This document shows positions 25,644 through 35,274 of a DNA stretch of 64,000 bases, piece by piece. The notes below the pieces were generated by a model. That model made no database searches, was not told the origin of the DNA, and saw nothing but the letters and a program-made list of their open reading frames with translations. The DNA lies in assembly GCF_902459685.1 (NCBI RefSeq), contig NZ_CABPSF010000011.1, positions 1 through 64,000 of the forward strand, in the 5' to 3' direction. Each line of letters starts with the position of its first letter. Position 1 is the stretch's first letter. The position numbers were made by a program, and so were the translations under genes. Source of the stretch: Pandoraea iniqua. GTDB lineage: Bacteria > Pseudomonadota > Gammaproteobacteria > Burkholderiales > Burkholderiaceae.

Positions 25644-27644
25644 GTGTTCAATTGGCCATCCTCACGCGACTGGATTTTCTCGATCAAGGCGTTTGTCGCC
25701 TCGATGCTGGCGCTCTACATCGCGCTCGCGCTCGGCCTGCCCCGCCCTTACTGGGCAATGGCCACGGTCTACATCGTGTCGCATCCGCTCACGGGCGCCA
25801 CGCGCTCCAAGGCCCTGTACCGGGTGCTGGGCACGCTGCTCGGCGCCACCGCGTCGATCGTCTTCGTCCCCGCGCTGGTCAATACGCCTGAATTGCTGAT
25901 GGCAGCGGTCGGCCTGTGGACCGGCACGCTGCTCTATATTTCGTTGCTCCATCGCTCGCCGCGCAGCTATGTGTTTTTGCTCGCGTCGTACACGCTGCCG
26001 CTGATCGCCCTGCCTGCGGTCGGGACGCCCGACGGGATCTTCGACATCGCCGTGGCGCGCTCGGAAGAGATCATTCTCGGCATCGTCTGTGCCAGCGTCG
26101 TCGGCGCCATCATCTTGCCCACCAGCGTGGCGAAGGTATTGCACGATCGCTCGGGACGCTGGCTCGTCGATGCCGCGCGCTGGACCATGGACATGCTCTC
26201 GGCCGACCCCGACGGCAAGGCCGCGCGCCACATGAGCCGCCACCGGATGGCGGCCGACATTCTGGCGCTCGACCAGTTGATCAGCCAGCTTTCGTACGAC
26301 GCCGATACCTCGGCGCGCGTGCGCGATGCGCAGGAGCTGCGCGGGCGCATGACGATGATGATGCCGGTGCTCTCGACCGTGGCATCGCTGGTGCAGACAC
26401 TTCGCCAACACCCACAGGGTGCCCCTGAGGCGCTAGAAGCCAAGATGGCCGACGTGGTTGCATGGCTGCGTCAGGGCGCCCCGTCACCGGCGCCGGCGCA
26501 TCTGCTCAAGCCTGCGGCATTGCCCGGCGAAGCCTCCGACTGGTATGCCGCGCTCGTTTCGGCGACCGAAGACCGCCTGCGCTCGCTCGTGCAGTTGTGG
26601 CAGGACTGCGTGTCGCTGCAACGCCGTTTCGGTCAGACCGACGAGGCGCCCGAGTGGAAACCGGCGTTTCCATATTGGGAACTGGGCGGCGCGCGCCACT
26701 ACGACCACGGCTTGCTGCTGTTCTCGACGGTGTCGGCAGCGTTGTGCACGTTCCTGATGGGCATGGCGTGGATCTATACGGGCTGGAACGACGGCGCCGC
26801 CGGCGTCTCGCTCGGTGCCGTGGCTTGCTGCTTCTTCGCGGCGATGGATGAGCCCGCACCGTTCATCCGCTCATTCTTCTGGGCGACGGCCGTGTGCGTG
26901 GTCTTCGCTGCCGTGTACGTGTTCTTCATCCTGACGAATGCGCACGACTTCGGTCTGCTGGTGGCGATGTTTGCCGTGCCGTATCTCTTGCTCGGCACGT
27001 TCATCCCGCAGCCGCGCTTCACGATGGTGGCGATGCTCGTTGCCGTGAATACGGCGAGCTTCGTCGGCATTCAGGGCGGCTACAGCGCTGACTTCTCGGC
27101 GTTCTTCAACAGCAACATCGCGGGTCTTGCCGGCGTGCTGTTCGCGCTGCTCTGGACCTTGCAAACCCGCCCGTTCGGCACACGCGTGGCGATGCGGCGG
27201 CTGATTCATTCGAGCTGGCGCGACATTGCGAAGAACGCTGTCGGTCGGTCGGTTGCCGAACACGGCCGCCTGCGGGCACGCCTGCTCGACCGGCTTGGCC
27301 AGTTGGTGCCGCGACTCGCTGCCAGCGAGAGCGAAACGTCGAGCGACGGCTTTACCGAAGTACGCGTCGAACTCTCGGCGCTGGCGTTGCAGCGAGAGCT
27401 GCCGCATCTGAATTCCTCGCAGCGCGATGCCGTACAGGCCGTGCTCACCGACGTGGCGCGCTTTTATCAGTCGCGACTCGACGAACAAGTGAGCCAGCCC
27501 GACACCACGCTGCACGACAAACTGCTGGGCGCTGTGCGCTCGTTGGTGGCCCATAGCGATCAGGCCTCGCGCAGTGCGCGCGCCTCGCTCATGGACATCC
27601 ACGTTGCGCTGTTCCCGGCCACACGACCTGAGAGTGCCCAATGA
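25644..27644 (+). CDS. FUSC family inner-membrane efflux protein (AaeB-like)
   Basis: 666 residues. It has the FUSC architecture of two sets of helices: N-terminal FVASMLALYIALALGLPRPYWAMATVYIVSHP and a second bundle (ALCTFLMGMAWIYTGW, VAMFAVPYLLLGTFI), each followed by a long cytosolic helical region. Family members (AaeB, fusaric-acid resistance protein) export aromatic carboxylates. The start is a GTG 3 nt after marR, with a purine-rich GAAGTAAACC before it. Transcribed with the DUF1656, HlyD and outer-membrane genes, overlapping each in turn. Confidence 0.92.
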   Translation: MFNWPSSRDWIFSIKAFVASMLALYIALALGLPRPYWAMATVYIVSHPLTGATRSKALYRVLGTLLGATASIVFVPALVNTPELLMAAVGLWTGTLLYISLLHRSPRSYVFLLASYTLPLIALPAVGTPDGIFDIAVARSEEIILGIVCASVVGAIILPTSVAKVLHDRSGRWLVDAARWTMDMLSADPDGKAARHMSRHRMAADILALDQLISQLSYDADTSARVRDAQELRGRMTMMMPVLSTVASLVQTLRQHPQGAPEALEAKMADVVAWLRQGAPSPAPAHLLKPAALPGEASDWYAALVSATEDRLRSLVQLWQDCVSLQRRFGQTDEAPEWKPAFPYWELGGARHYDHGLLLFSTVSAALCTFLMGMAWIYTGWNDGAAGVSLGAVACCFFAAMDEPAPFIRSFFWATAVCVVFAAVYVFFILTNAHDFGLLVAMFAVPYLLLGTFIPQPRFTMVAMLVAVNTASFVGIQGGYSADFSAFFNSNIAGLAGVLFALLWTLQTRPFGTRVAMRRLIHSSWRDIAKNAVGRSVAEHGRLRARLLDRLGQLVPRLAASESETSSDGFTEVRVELSALALQRELPHLNSSQRDAVQAVLTDVARFYQSRLDEQVSQPDTTLHDKLLGAVRSLVAHSDQASRSARASLMDIHVALFPATRPESAQ

Positions 27645-27850
27645 GCGGAGAGATCGACATCTACGGCGTATTCGTGCCGATGCTGCTGGCCCTGATGATC
27701 GTGGCCTTCGTGCTGACAGGTGCGCTGCGCTTCGTGCTTGCGCGCATCGGCTTTTACAAGCTGGTCTGGCACCGTTCGTTATTCAACCTTGCTGTGTACA
27801 TCATTGCGCTGGGCGGCATTGTCGCTATCGTGCGCGCCTGCCAATCATGA
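27641..27850 (+). CDS. DUF1656 (AaeX-like) small membrane protein
   Basis: 69 residues with two transmembrane helices (VPMLLALMIVAFVLTGALRF and NLAVYIIALGGIVAIV) and the conserved N-terminal GEIDIYGVFVP. It accompanies FUSC pumps as AaeX. Start overlaps the FUSC stop by 4 nt, and its stop overlaps the hlyD start by 4 nt. Confidence 0.92.
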   Translation: MSGEIDIYGVFVPMLLALMIVAFVLTGALRFVLARIGFYKLVWHRSLFNLAVYIIALGGIVAIVRACQS

Positions 27851-28851
27851 AACTGAAACTTCGCTCCCTTGGGCCCGTCATCCTGACGCTCGCCGTCTCG
27901 GTCGTTGCGGTCTTTGTTCTCCTGCACCTGTGGGACTACTACACCGTCGCCCCGTGGACCCGCGACGGCCGCATTCGTGCCGACATCGTGCAGGTAGCGC
28001 CCGACGTCTCCGGCCTCATCACCGATGTCGAGGTCAAGGACAACCAGCCCGTACATCGCGGCGACCTGCTGTTCGTGATCGACCGCGACCGCTACACGCT
28101 GGCGCTGCAACAGGCCGAAGCCAACGCCGCCGCGCTGCGCGCCACGCTCGCGCAATCGCGCCGCGAGAACGCCCGCAATCATCAACTGACCGAAGTCGTC
28201 GCGAAGGAAGTCGTCGAAGCCGGTCAGGCCAAGGTCGAGTCGGGTGAAGCTGCGGTGGCGCAAGCCAATGCCGCCGTGCAACTCGCCAAGCTCAATCTCG
28301 AACGCACCCGCGTGCTGGCACCGGCCGACGGCTATCTGAACGATCGCCTGCCGCGCGTGGGCGACTACGTGAGCACGGGCCGCCCGGTGCTCTCGATGGT
28401 CGACGCGAATTCGCTGCATGTGGAAGGTTATTTCGAAGAAACGAAGATGCGCGGCATTCACATCGGCGACAAGGTTGAAGTGCGCCTGATGGGCGAGCGC
28501 CACGTGCTGCACGGTCATGTGCAGAGCATCGTCGCCGGCATCGAAGACCGCGACCGCACCAGCGGCGCGTCGATGCTGCCGAACGTCAACCCGACGTTCA
28601 ACTGGGTGCGTCTTGCCCAGCGCATTCCGGTGCGCATCGCGCTCGACGATGTGCCCAAGGACATGCGGCTCGTCGCCGGCCGCACCGCCACCGTGACGGT
28701 CGTGGAAGCACAGGGCCATAAATCGGAAGAAGGATCGAAAGAAGGTAATCCGTCAAAGTCCGCCGCGGCCGCTGAGGCCACTGACAGCGCTGCGCACACC
28801 ACCGTTGCCGCCGCGCGCACGACAGGTTCCCTTCAGGGAGCACAGCAGTGA
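27847..28851 (+). CDS. HlyD family membrane fusion protein (AaeA-like)
   Basis: 334 residues, anchored by ILTLAVSVVAVFVLLHLW near residues 10-30. The lipoyl halves (VSGLITDVEVKDNQPVHRGDLLFVID and TRVLAPADGYLNDRLPRVGDYVSTG) flank a helical hairpin of about 80 residues. This adaptor would link the FUSC inner-membrane protein to the NodT-like outer-membrane channel. Its C-terminal 50 residues are low-complexity Ala/Ser/Thr. The start at 27847 is set by the ATGA overlap. Confidence 0.92.
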   Translation: MKLKLRSLGPVILTLAVSVVAVFVLLHLWDYYTVAPWTRDGRIRADIVQVAPDVSGLITDVEVKDNQPVHRGDLLFVIDRDRYTLALQQAEANAAALRATLAQSRRENARNHQLTEVVAKEVVEAGQAKVESGEAAVAQANAAVQLAKLNLERTRVLAPADGYLNDRLPRVGDYVSTGRPVLSMVDANSLHVEGYFEETKMRGIHIGDKVEVRLMGERHVLHGHVQSIVAGIEDRDRTSGASMLPNVNPTFNWVRLAQRIPVRIALDDVPKDMRLVAGRTATVTVVEAQGHKSEEGSKEGNPSKSAAAAEATDSAAHTTVAAARTTGSLQGAQQ

Positions 28852-30365
28852 AAACCAGATTGATCTTGATGAGTGCGGTGGCTGCGGCCGCAGCACTCGT
28901 CGCGGGCTGCACCACCGTCGGTCCCGACTACCATCTGCCGGAGAACTCGGTGATGCGCTCGGCGCAGGCCAATGGCCCGATCACAACGGCCAACCAGCGC
29001 GCCGTGTCGATCGGTGAGGTGCCGGACGACTGGTGGCAACTCTACGACGACCCGAAGCTCGACGCGCTAGTGAAGCAGGCCCTCGCCGCGAACACCAACG
29101 TGCGCGTGGCCGTGGCCAACGTGCAGCGCGCGATTGCGATGTACCACGAAGTCGAATCGGAAAATCTGCCGCAAGGCGGCGTCGAAGCCAACGCGGCGCG
29201 CGCGCAGCTTTCCGGCGAGAGCTTCCTTCAGGAAGAAAAGCTGCCGGTGATCAATCTGGCTGCCGCTGCACTGTCGATCTCGTATCAGATCGACTTCTTC
29301 GGCCGGCTCGCCCGTGCAGATGAAGCCGCGCTCGCCGCCGCTGAAGCCAGCCACGCCGCGCTCGATGTGGCCCGCGTCAGCGTGGCCGCCGAAACCGTGC
29401 GCGCCTACGTGCAAAGCTGCGCGGCCAATCACGAGTTCGACATCGCGAACGATCAACTGAAGTTGCAGGAAAAGAGCGTGGCGATCACGCGCAAGCTCGT
29501 CGATGTCGGCCGCGATCAGCCGACCGATCTGCTGCGCGCACAGTCGCAAGCCGACACATTACGCGCTGCCCTGCCCCACTTCAAGGCGCAACACGAAGCC
29601 GCCACGTACAGGCTCGCCGTGATGCTCGGCAAAGTGCCGGGCTCGCTCGATCCGAAGCTGACCGAATGCCGTCAGATTCCGCAACTCAAGCAGGCGCTGC
29701 CCGTCGGTGACGGTACGGCACTGCTCAAGCGCCGCCCCGACGTGCGTCAGGCCGAGCGCGAGCTGGCCTCGGCCACGGCCAAGATCGGCGTAGCCACGGC
29801 AGATCTGTATCCGACCATTCGTATTGGCGCGTCGGTCGGCGCCAGCGGCATGCTCGAACACTTCGGGCAGGGCCGTACGGAGCAGTGGAGCGTGGGCCCG
29901 ATGATCTCGTGGTCGCTGCCGACCAACGGCGTGCGTGCCCACATCAAGGGCATGGAAGCCGGCGCCGATGCTGCGCTCGCGCACTTCGACGGCGTGGTGC
30001 TCAAGGCCTTGCAGGAAACGCAGACGTCCCTGTCGGCCTACACCCACGAACTCGAACGCGACGACGCCCTGCGCGATGCCCGCGACAAGTCGAGTCTCGC
30101 AGCGGATCAGAACCGCAAGCTGTATCAGGCCGGCCGCGCGCCGTACCTCACGAGTCTCGACGCCGATCGCACGCACGCCAGTACGGAAGCGGCACTGGCC
30201 GCCTCGCAGACACAAGTCGCTTTGGATCAGATCAACCTGTTCCTCGCCCTTGGCGGTGGCTGGCAGTCGAGCGCCGCCAACGATGCGACGTCACTGGCGG
30301 AATCGCATGCGAAGCACGAGAAGGTGGAAAACACTTCCGAGGCACCGGTCGTCAAGACAAACTGA
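28848..30365 (+). CDS. outer-membrane efflux lipoprotein, NodT family
   Basis: 505 residues with a lipoprotein signal (VAAAAALVAGCTTVGPDY, lipobox LVAGC) and two homologous OEP domains, each with a pair of long helices forming the TolC-like tunnel. Characteristic blocks are visible: WWQLYDDPKLDALVKQALAANTNVRVA and LLKRRPDVRQAERELASATAKIGVATADLYP. It completes the tripartite FUSC pump. Start overlaps the hlyD stop by 4 nt. A strong terminator follows. Confidence 0.92.
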   Translation: MKTRLILMSAVAAAAALVAGCTTVGPDYHLPENSVMRSAQANGPITTANQRAVSIGEVPDDWWQLYDDPKLDALVKQALAANTNVRVAVANVQRAIAMYHEVESENLPQGGVEANAARAQLSGESFLQEEKLPVINLAAAALSISYQIDFFGRLARADEAALAAAEASHAALDVARVSVAAETVRAYVQSCAANHEFDIANDQLKLQEKSVAITRKLVDVGRDQPTDLLRAQSQADTLRAALPHFKAQHEAATYRLAVMLGKVPGSLDPKLTECRQIPQLKQALPVGDGTALLKRRPDVRQAERELASATAKIGVATADLYPTIRIGASVGASGMLEHFGQGRTEQWSVGPMISWSLPTNGVRAHIKGMEAGADAALAHFDGVVLKALQETQTSLSAYTHELERDDALRDARDKSSLAADQNRKLYQAGRAPYLTSLDADRTHASTEAALAASQTQVALDQINLFLALGGGWQSSAANDATSLAESHAKHEKVENTSEAPVVKTN

Positions 30366-30390
30366 GCTTCACGAAAAAGCTCGACGCAAA

Positions 30391-30423
30391 AAAGCGGATG
30401 TTGTCGCAAGACACATCCGCTTT
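30391..30423 (+). terminator. terminator of the FUSC efflux operon
   Basis: AAAGCGGATGT and ACATCCGCTTT form an 11-bp stem around TGTCGCAAGAC (not fully unpaired) and end in TTTC-rich DNA, just after the outer-membrane gene. Confidence 0.8.
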
Positions 30424-30627
30424 CTCTTTGCCTCGACCACAAAACACCGGGCCCCAGAAACACACAAGCCCCGTCGGGAACGAATCCTCGGGCGGGGCTG
30501 TGGTAAGTGACGCGGTACGGCGTCGGGTTGATTCGCGCGGCGCGGGCGGGACGCAAAGGTCAGGCGGGCCGTCGGCGAATCGGGTGCAACGAACAGCAGG
30601 TCAAACGGACAACGTGGGCTTGCGTGC

Positions 30628-30891
30628 TTAGTTGGTCATCGGTTGCGTTGCGACACCTTGCTGTGCGGCTTCGATTTCGGCCGTACGTTTTTGCAGTTGA
30701 ATCGACTGCTCATAGGTGTACGGGAAATTGAATTCCGTCACCGGCGAGAGACCGAGTTCACGCGCGGCTTGCAGTTCGGCACGCACATGCGCACGCGTCA
30801 CACCACCCGTTTGCGTCTGGTCGGCAAATGCCGAACCGGCGGCCATGGCAAAGCCAACGAGCGCGACGGCAGTCAGCAGGTTCTTTTTCAT
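30628..30891 (-). CDS. DUF4148 domain protein
   Basis: 87-residue secreted protein. Signal peptide MKKNLLTAVALVGFAMAAGSAFA, then the short conserved DUF4148 stretch VTRAHVRAELQAARELGLSP, and a Gln/Ala-rich tail. This family is abundant in Burkholderiales and probably periplasmic; function unknown. AAAGGAG precedes the ATG. It is monocistronic, and about 310 nt separate it from the luxR gene. Confidence 0.9.
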   Translation of the reverse strand: MKKNLLTAVALVGFAMAAGSAFADQTQTGGVTRAHVRAELQAARELGLSPVTEFNFPYTYEQSIQLQKRTAEIEAAQQGVATQPMTN

Positions 30892-31201
30892 GGAAAACTC
30901 CTTTTATCGTTAATTTGACGCTCAGGGAGCGAAAACCGCATTCAAGCCAGCTTTCGTCCTGAGTAAATTATAGTTTTCCCCTAGCAATGAGCCAGCCCGA
31001 TTGCGACAACACACTGTTTCGCAAAAGCTGTTAAATCGGGGCGAATTGCGCGCTAAATGGCGCCGGAATGGCAAACGGGCGGCGGCGAGATGGCATCGAT
31101 CTCTCGAAGATCGAGCCATTTCATCCAGCGGGGAATGGAAAGCGGTGTTGCCGGGGAAATGCGAGGGAATTCAGGACGATGAATCAACGCCGTCCGCGAA
31201 T
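30892..31201. other. intergenic, promoter of the DUF4148 gene
   Basis: Contains the AAAGGAG site at 30898-30904 and AT-rich DNA before it (TAATTTA, TAAATTATAG at about 30960), which may hold the DUF4148 promoter. No other gene or RNA is supported. Confidence 0.4.
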
Positions 31202-32029
31202 TCAGGGGGCAATCAATCCACTGCTAATGGCAGCGGCAATGGCCTGATGCCGATTGACGGCACCCAGCTTGCGCTTGGCGTTATTGATGTGGAACGTCAC
31301 GGTGTGCTCGGATATCTTCAGAATCAGACCGATTTCCCATGCCGTCTTGCCGCGCGCCGCCCACAGCAGACTCTCGATCTCGCGCGGACTCAACTTGCCT
31401 GCACTGCGACTGGCCACCCATTGCATGTCGAGTTGCTGCACAGCCTGATGGAAGTACAGCGCGCCCAGATAGATCTCGCCCATCATGTGCGCTTCGTGCT
31501 CGGCGCACTCTTCCGGCGATTGCGACGTGGCCGCCGTGAAGATGGCACGCTCGCCGGCCGCACCGTACAGCGGCACGGTCACACCGCAGCCGAGTCCGTG
31601 CTCACGCGCATCCGCGAAGATCGGATGCGGCCGTTTCTGTGTGAGAAACGAGCGCCAGAGAATCGGTAGCGGCGACAAGTTCGCGGCGATGAGCACCGGG
31701 TCCACTTCCGCATAACCGGCCACCTGATAACGCTCGATCCACGCGCCCGGAAACGTCGTAAAGATGTGCCGGCTCGGCATGCCCTCGGCGGTGATGCGCT
31801 CGTCGCCCGCGTGAAACGCCGCCGGCTCGCGCTCGCGGCGCGGCAGCAACGGTGCGTAGAACAGCGCGTGATAACCCAGTACGTGCGTCAGTTGCTGAAA
31901 TTCTGCGTCAAGCGCCTCGACCGAGCGGGCGCTGAGGAGCCCCTCATATCGGTAAAGATTGTGATGCATTTCCAATTGCACTTTCTTGTTAGATGCCGAT
32001 GTTGGCGCATTGTAGTCCGAGCTTCGCAT
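31202..32029 (-). CDS. LuxR family regulator with autoinducer-binding domain
   Basis: Up to 275 residues. The N-terminal autoinducer-binding domain carries the conserved AHL-pocket pattern W-x3-Y-x3-Y-x3-DPV in WIERYQVAGYAEVDPVL and a later W near PILW, and GLGCGVTVPLYG. The C-terminal LuxR helix-turn-helix is LSPREIESLLWAARGKTAWEIGLILKISEHTVTFHINNAKRKLGAVNRHQA. No luxI-type synthase is in the window, so it is a solo in this context. The ATG at 31969 (MHHNLYRYEG) may be the true start. Confidence 0.88.
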   Translation of the reverse strand: MRSSDYNAPTSASNKKVQLEMHHNLYRYEGLLSARSVEALDAEFQQLTHVLGYHALFYAPLLPRREREPAAFHAGDERITAEGMPSRHIFTTFPGAWIERYQVAGYAEVDPVLIAANLSPLPILWRSFLTQKRPHPIFADAREHGLGCGVTVPLYGAAGERAIFTAATSQSPEECAEHEAHMMGEIYLGALYFHQAVQQLDMQWVASRSAGKLSPREIESLLWAARGKTAWEIGLILKISEHTVTFHINNAKRKLGAVNRHQAIAAAISSGLIAP

Positions 32030-32104
32030 TTTGCGGATAGTTTATTTTGAGCAGTAAAACAACACGCCCCGTTGACGTGGACTGCCAATTATTAACATGC
32101 GACA

Positions 32105-32998
32105 TCATGTCGCGCTGCCCAGACCTTCCAGCGCTTGCAGCACGCGGCGCAAACCGGGCGCCAGCGGTTTATCCTGCCGCACGACGATCGCCAGCGTGCG
32201 CGAGAGTTCCGGCGTCAACGCAGCAATGCGCAGGCCTCGTCGATGGTGCGCAGCGCTCACGGCCATGCGCGGCACGATGCTGTAGCCGAGCCCCGCAGCG
32301 ACCATTTCCTTGATGGCTTCGATGCTGCCGAGTGCCATCACCGGACGCACGCGCAACCCCGCTTGCAAAAACCACTCATCGATCAAAAGCCGCGTGCTGC
32401 TGCCGGTTTCGAAGGCCACCATCGGCATGGCCGCCAGCGCATGCGGCGTGACTTCTTCGGGCCAGTCTTGCGCCCCCGATGCGCCGATGGCGACGAACTC
32501 GTCGCGCAACACCGGCGTGATGTGCAGGCTGCGTCCGGCGGCAGGCAACGTCACCAGCCCCACATCGAGACGGTTCTCCGTTACGGCAGCCAAAACATCG
32601 TCGGTATTGCCGGTGCTCACACGAATGTCGAGCGCCGGATGGCGCTTGCGCATCGCGCGCAACATGGGCGGCAGCAAGTGGATACATGCGGTCGCCCCCG
32701 TGCCGATGGCAACCTCCCCTGCAACGCCCTCGGCATGTGTGGACAACGCCTGCAAAGCCTCTTCGACGACAGCATCGATACGTCGCGCGTGTTCTAGCAA
32801 CGTGAGCCCGGCCGACGACGGCTTGAGCCGCTTGCCCACGCGCTCGATCAGGCGCACGTTCAGGCGTTGCTCCAGTTGGCGCACCTGAAGGCTGACGGCG
32901 GGTTGCGACAGATCGAGGCGATCGGCGGCGGCGGAGAAACTGCCGGCGTCGATGACCTCGGCGAAGGTATGGAGTTGATCCAGATTCAGGCGGCGCAT
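32105..32998 (-). CDS. LysR family transcriptional regulator
   Basis: 297 residues. The N-terminal winged helix is LDQLHTFAEVIDAGSFSAAADRLDLSQPAVSLQVRQLEQRLNVRLIERVGKRLKPSSAG, and the effector domain follows. The start at 32998 follows AAACTTTGAG. It is divergently oriented from the MFS gene at 33123, the usual arrangement of a LysR activator and its target. The effector is unknown. Confidence 0.92.
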   Translation of the reverse strand: MRRLNLDQLHTFAEVIDAGSFSAAADRLDLSQPAVSLQVRQLEQRLNVRLIERVGKRLKPSSAGLTLLEHARRIDAVVEEALQALSTHAEGVAGEVAIGTGATACIHLLPPMLRAMRKRHPALDIRVSTGNTDDVLAAVTENRLDVGLVTLPAAGRSLHITPVLRDEFVAIGASGAQDWPEEVTPHALAAMPMVAFETGSSTRLLIDEWFLQAGLRVRPVMALGSIEAIKEMVAAGLGYSIVPRMAVSAAHHRRGLRIAALTPELSRTLAIVVRQDKPLAPGLRRVLQALEGLGSAT

Positions 32999-33122
32999 CT
33001 CAAAGTTTCCCTTATGGATCGAATAAGATGCCAAGACTTTACCAAGAGATGGGCTGCGCGCACCATGGCAGCCTCCCCCGGCCATTCGTTGCTGCCCGTC
33101 CCGGCATGCGCCCTACATCACC

Positions 33123-34298
33123 ATGCCCACCGTCGTCACGCTAGGTCTTGCGCAACTGATCAACTGGGGCGTGAGCTTCTATCTGCCCGGCGCTTTTGCA
33201 TGGCGCATCGTGCAGACAACCGGCTGGGCGCAGACGATCGTGTTTGCCGGCCCATCGCTCGCCATGCTGGTGATGGCCGCCGTCTCGCCGTATTCGGGCC
33301 GCTGGCTCGAACGCTTCGGTGGCCGCCGCGTGATGTGCGCCGGCACGCTCATCTGTTCGACAGGCTGCGCGGTGCTCGCCACCAGCACGACGCTGGTGCA
33401 GTTCTACGGCGCGTGGTGCCTGCTTGGCGTCGGCATGCGGTTGTCGCTTTACGATGCCGCTTTCGCGACGCTCGCCACGCTTTACGGCGCCGCCGCGCGT
33501 CGGCCGATGACACAGATCACGTTGATGGGCGGGCTCGCCACGACCGTCTTCTGGCCATTGGGCAATTGGCTAGGCGACGCGTGGGGATGGCGCGCGGGGG
33601 TGTGGGTCTACGGCGGGTTCGGCCTGATCGCGTGGGGGTTGCTGTGCAGCCTGCCGCCGACGCCACCGCGTGCGGCCACGGCAGGTGAAACGCCAAAGAC
33701 TGCGACGGCGTTGCCGTGCCGCCCTGCCCTGCTCTACGGCAGTGTCATGGCGCTGGTGTCGATCCTGTCGTCAGGACTGGCAGCGCACTTGACCGCATTG
33801 CTCGGCGCATACGGATTGCCGGTCGGCCTCGCTGCGCTATGGGGGCTGGGGCAAGTGTGTGCCCGCATGCTGGAGTGGCTGCAACCGCGTCAGACCAGCG
33901 CGGTGAGGCTCAACGTGATCGTCGGCTGCGGCCTGCCGTTGTGCTTCGCGTTGGGACTGGCGGGCATGTCGTCGCTCGTGGCGGCAGCCGTGTTCATCTT
34001 CGCGTATGGGGCGCTCAACGGTCTGGCCACCCTGCTGCGCGCCAGCTTGCCACTGGAACTCTTTGCGCATGGCGCCTATGCCCGCGCGTTAGGCACGTTG
34101 CTGACGCCCGCGTTTGCGTTCTCCGCCATCGCCCCTTGGGGCTATGCACTGGCGCGCGAGCACTGGGGCGATCTCGCCATTCTCTGGGTATCGCTCGGTA
34201 TCGGCCTGCTTATCGCGTGCGCGGCAATAGCGTTGCTGCGTCAGGCGCAGCGAGCGCCTGCTCCACAAACACCCGCAGAAACTCAATCCACGATTTGA
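33123..34298 (+). CDS. MFS transporter
   Basis: 391 residues with about 12 hydrophobic helices. The A-motif-like loop SPYSGRWLERFGGRRVM lies between helices 2 and 3, with a second loop ARMLEWLQPRQT in the C-terminal half. The first helix (VTLGLAQLINWGVSFYLPGAFAWRI) resembles YbfB/nucleoside- or arsenite-type uncharacterised MFS proteins. Divergent from the LysR gene. Its last 89 nt overlap the end of the next, convergent LysR gene, an antisense overlap. Confidence 0.85.
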   Translation: MPTVVTLGLAQLINWGVSFYLPGAFAWRIVQTTGWAQTIVFAGPSLAMLVMAAVSPYSGRWLERFGGRRVMCAGTLICSTGCAVLATSTTLVQFYGAWCLLGVGMRLSLYDAAFATLATLYGAAARRPMTQITLMGGLATTVFWPLGNWLGDAWGWRAGVWVYGGFGLIAWGLLCSLPPTPPRAATAGETPKTATALPCRPALLYGSVMALVSILSSGLAAHLTALLGAYGLPVGLAALWGLGQVCARMLEWLQPRQTSAVRLNVIVGCGLPLCFALGLAGMSSLVAAAVFIFAYGALNGLATLLRASLPLELFAHGAYARALGTLLTPAFAFSAIAPWGYALAREHWGDLAILWVSLGIGLLIACAAIALLRQAQRAPAPQTPAETQSTI

Positions 34299-35151
34299 CC
34301 TTCGCGTCGAGATACAGCCGCGAGGCATAGACGGCGTACACGTTGGTGCCCTGCAATTCATAGTCGGGCAGCACACGCACCAACGCACCGCTGCGCAAGG
34401 CGGGCAACGCCGAGAGCAATGGCACCGGGCCCACGCCGCAGCCGCTGATCAGCGCGGCCGCCAGCGAGTCGGCCGTATTCACGCGCAAACGCCCCGTGGG
34501 CACGGGAATCTTCACGCGCCCGTCGGGCCCTTCGAAATGCCAGTGATCGACGGAATAGTGCGGTGCGATGAGCCGCACTTGCGTGTGCTGTGCCAGTTCG
34601 TCCAGCGAGGCCGGCGCGCCATGCATTTCCAGATACAGCGGCGCGGCGCACAGGACCGACGCCATGCGGCAGATACGGGTCGAGACGAGGCCGGAATCGG
34701 GCAGCTGCGCCGTCGCCAGCCGCAGCGATACGTCGATGTTCTGTTCCAGCAGGTCGGGCACCCGTGAAGACAGAATGAGATCGGCCTGCACGTCCGGGTG
34801 TTGCTCGAGAAATCGCGCCAGTGCGGGGATGACGAACACCTGCCCGAAGCTGGCAGGTGCGTGCAGACGCAGCGTGCCGCTCGGCGCAGCGCTTGCCGCC
34901 CCGGCCTCCGCCTCGGAGTCTTCGACCAACGAGAGAATCTCGCGGCAGCGCGCGAGATAGCGATGACCGGCATCGGTCAGCGCCAGCTTTCGCGTCGTGC
35001 GATGGAGCAGGCGGGTGCGCAGATGCGCTTCGAGTTCCGAGACCGCTTTCGAGGCTTGTGGCGTGGTCATGTCGAGCGCACGCGCCGCACCGGCAAAGCT
35101 TGCCGCATCGGCCACACGCACGAAGATCCGCATGTTCTTGAGGGTGTTCAT
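34210..35151 (-). CDS. LysR family transcriptional regulator
   Basis: 313 residues. The helix-turn-helix is MRIFVRVADAASFAGAARALDMTTPQASKAVSELEAHLRTRLLHRTTRKLALTDAG, typical of the CrgA-like subgroup. The effector domain contains RLHAPASFGQVFVIPALARFLEQHPDVQADL. It is divergent from the nitroreductase gene at 35275, so control of that gene is likely. Its 3' end overlaps the MFS gene by 89 nt on the opposite strand. Confidence 0.9.
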   Translation of the reverse strand: MNTLKNMRIFVRVADAASFAGAARALDMTTPQASKAVSELEAHLRTRLLHRTTRKLALTDAGHRYLARCREILSLVEDSEAEAGAASAAPSGTLRLHAPASFGQVFVIPALARFLEQHPDVQADLILSSRVPDLLEQNIDVSLRLATAQLPDSGLVSTRICRMASVLCAAPLYLEMHGAPASLDELAQHTQVRLIAPHYSVDHWHFEGPDGRVKIPVPTGRLRVNTADSLAAALISGCGVGPVPLLSALPALRSGALVRVLPDYELQGTNVYAVYASRLYLDAKVKSWIEFLRVFVEQALAAPDAATLLPRTR

Positions 35152-35274
35152 GGAGCGTCATGATATATGCACGTGCCCCGATATTGGTTGGGATCGGCGC
35201 GCCGGCTTGGTATCCTAGCGCCCCGATAGTCCAGCTTCACCCTTCGACTTCTCTTTGCCTACGAGACTCTCCGT

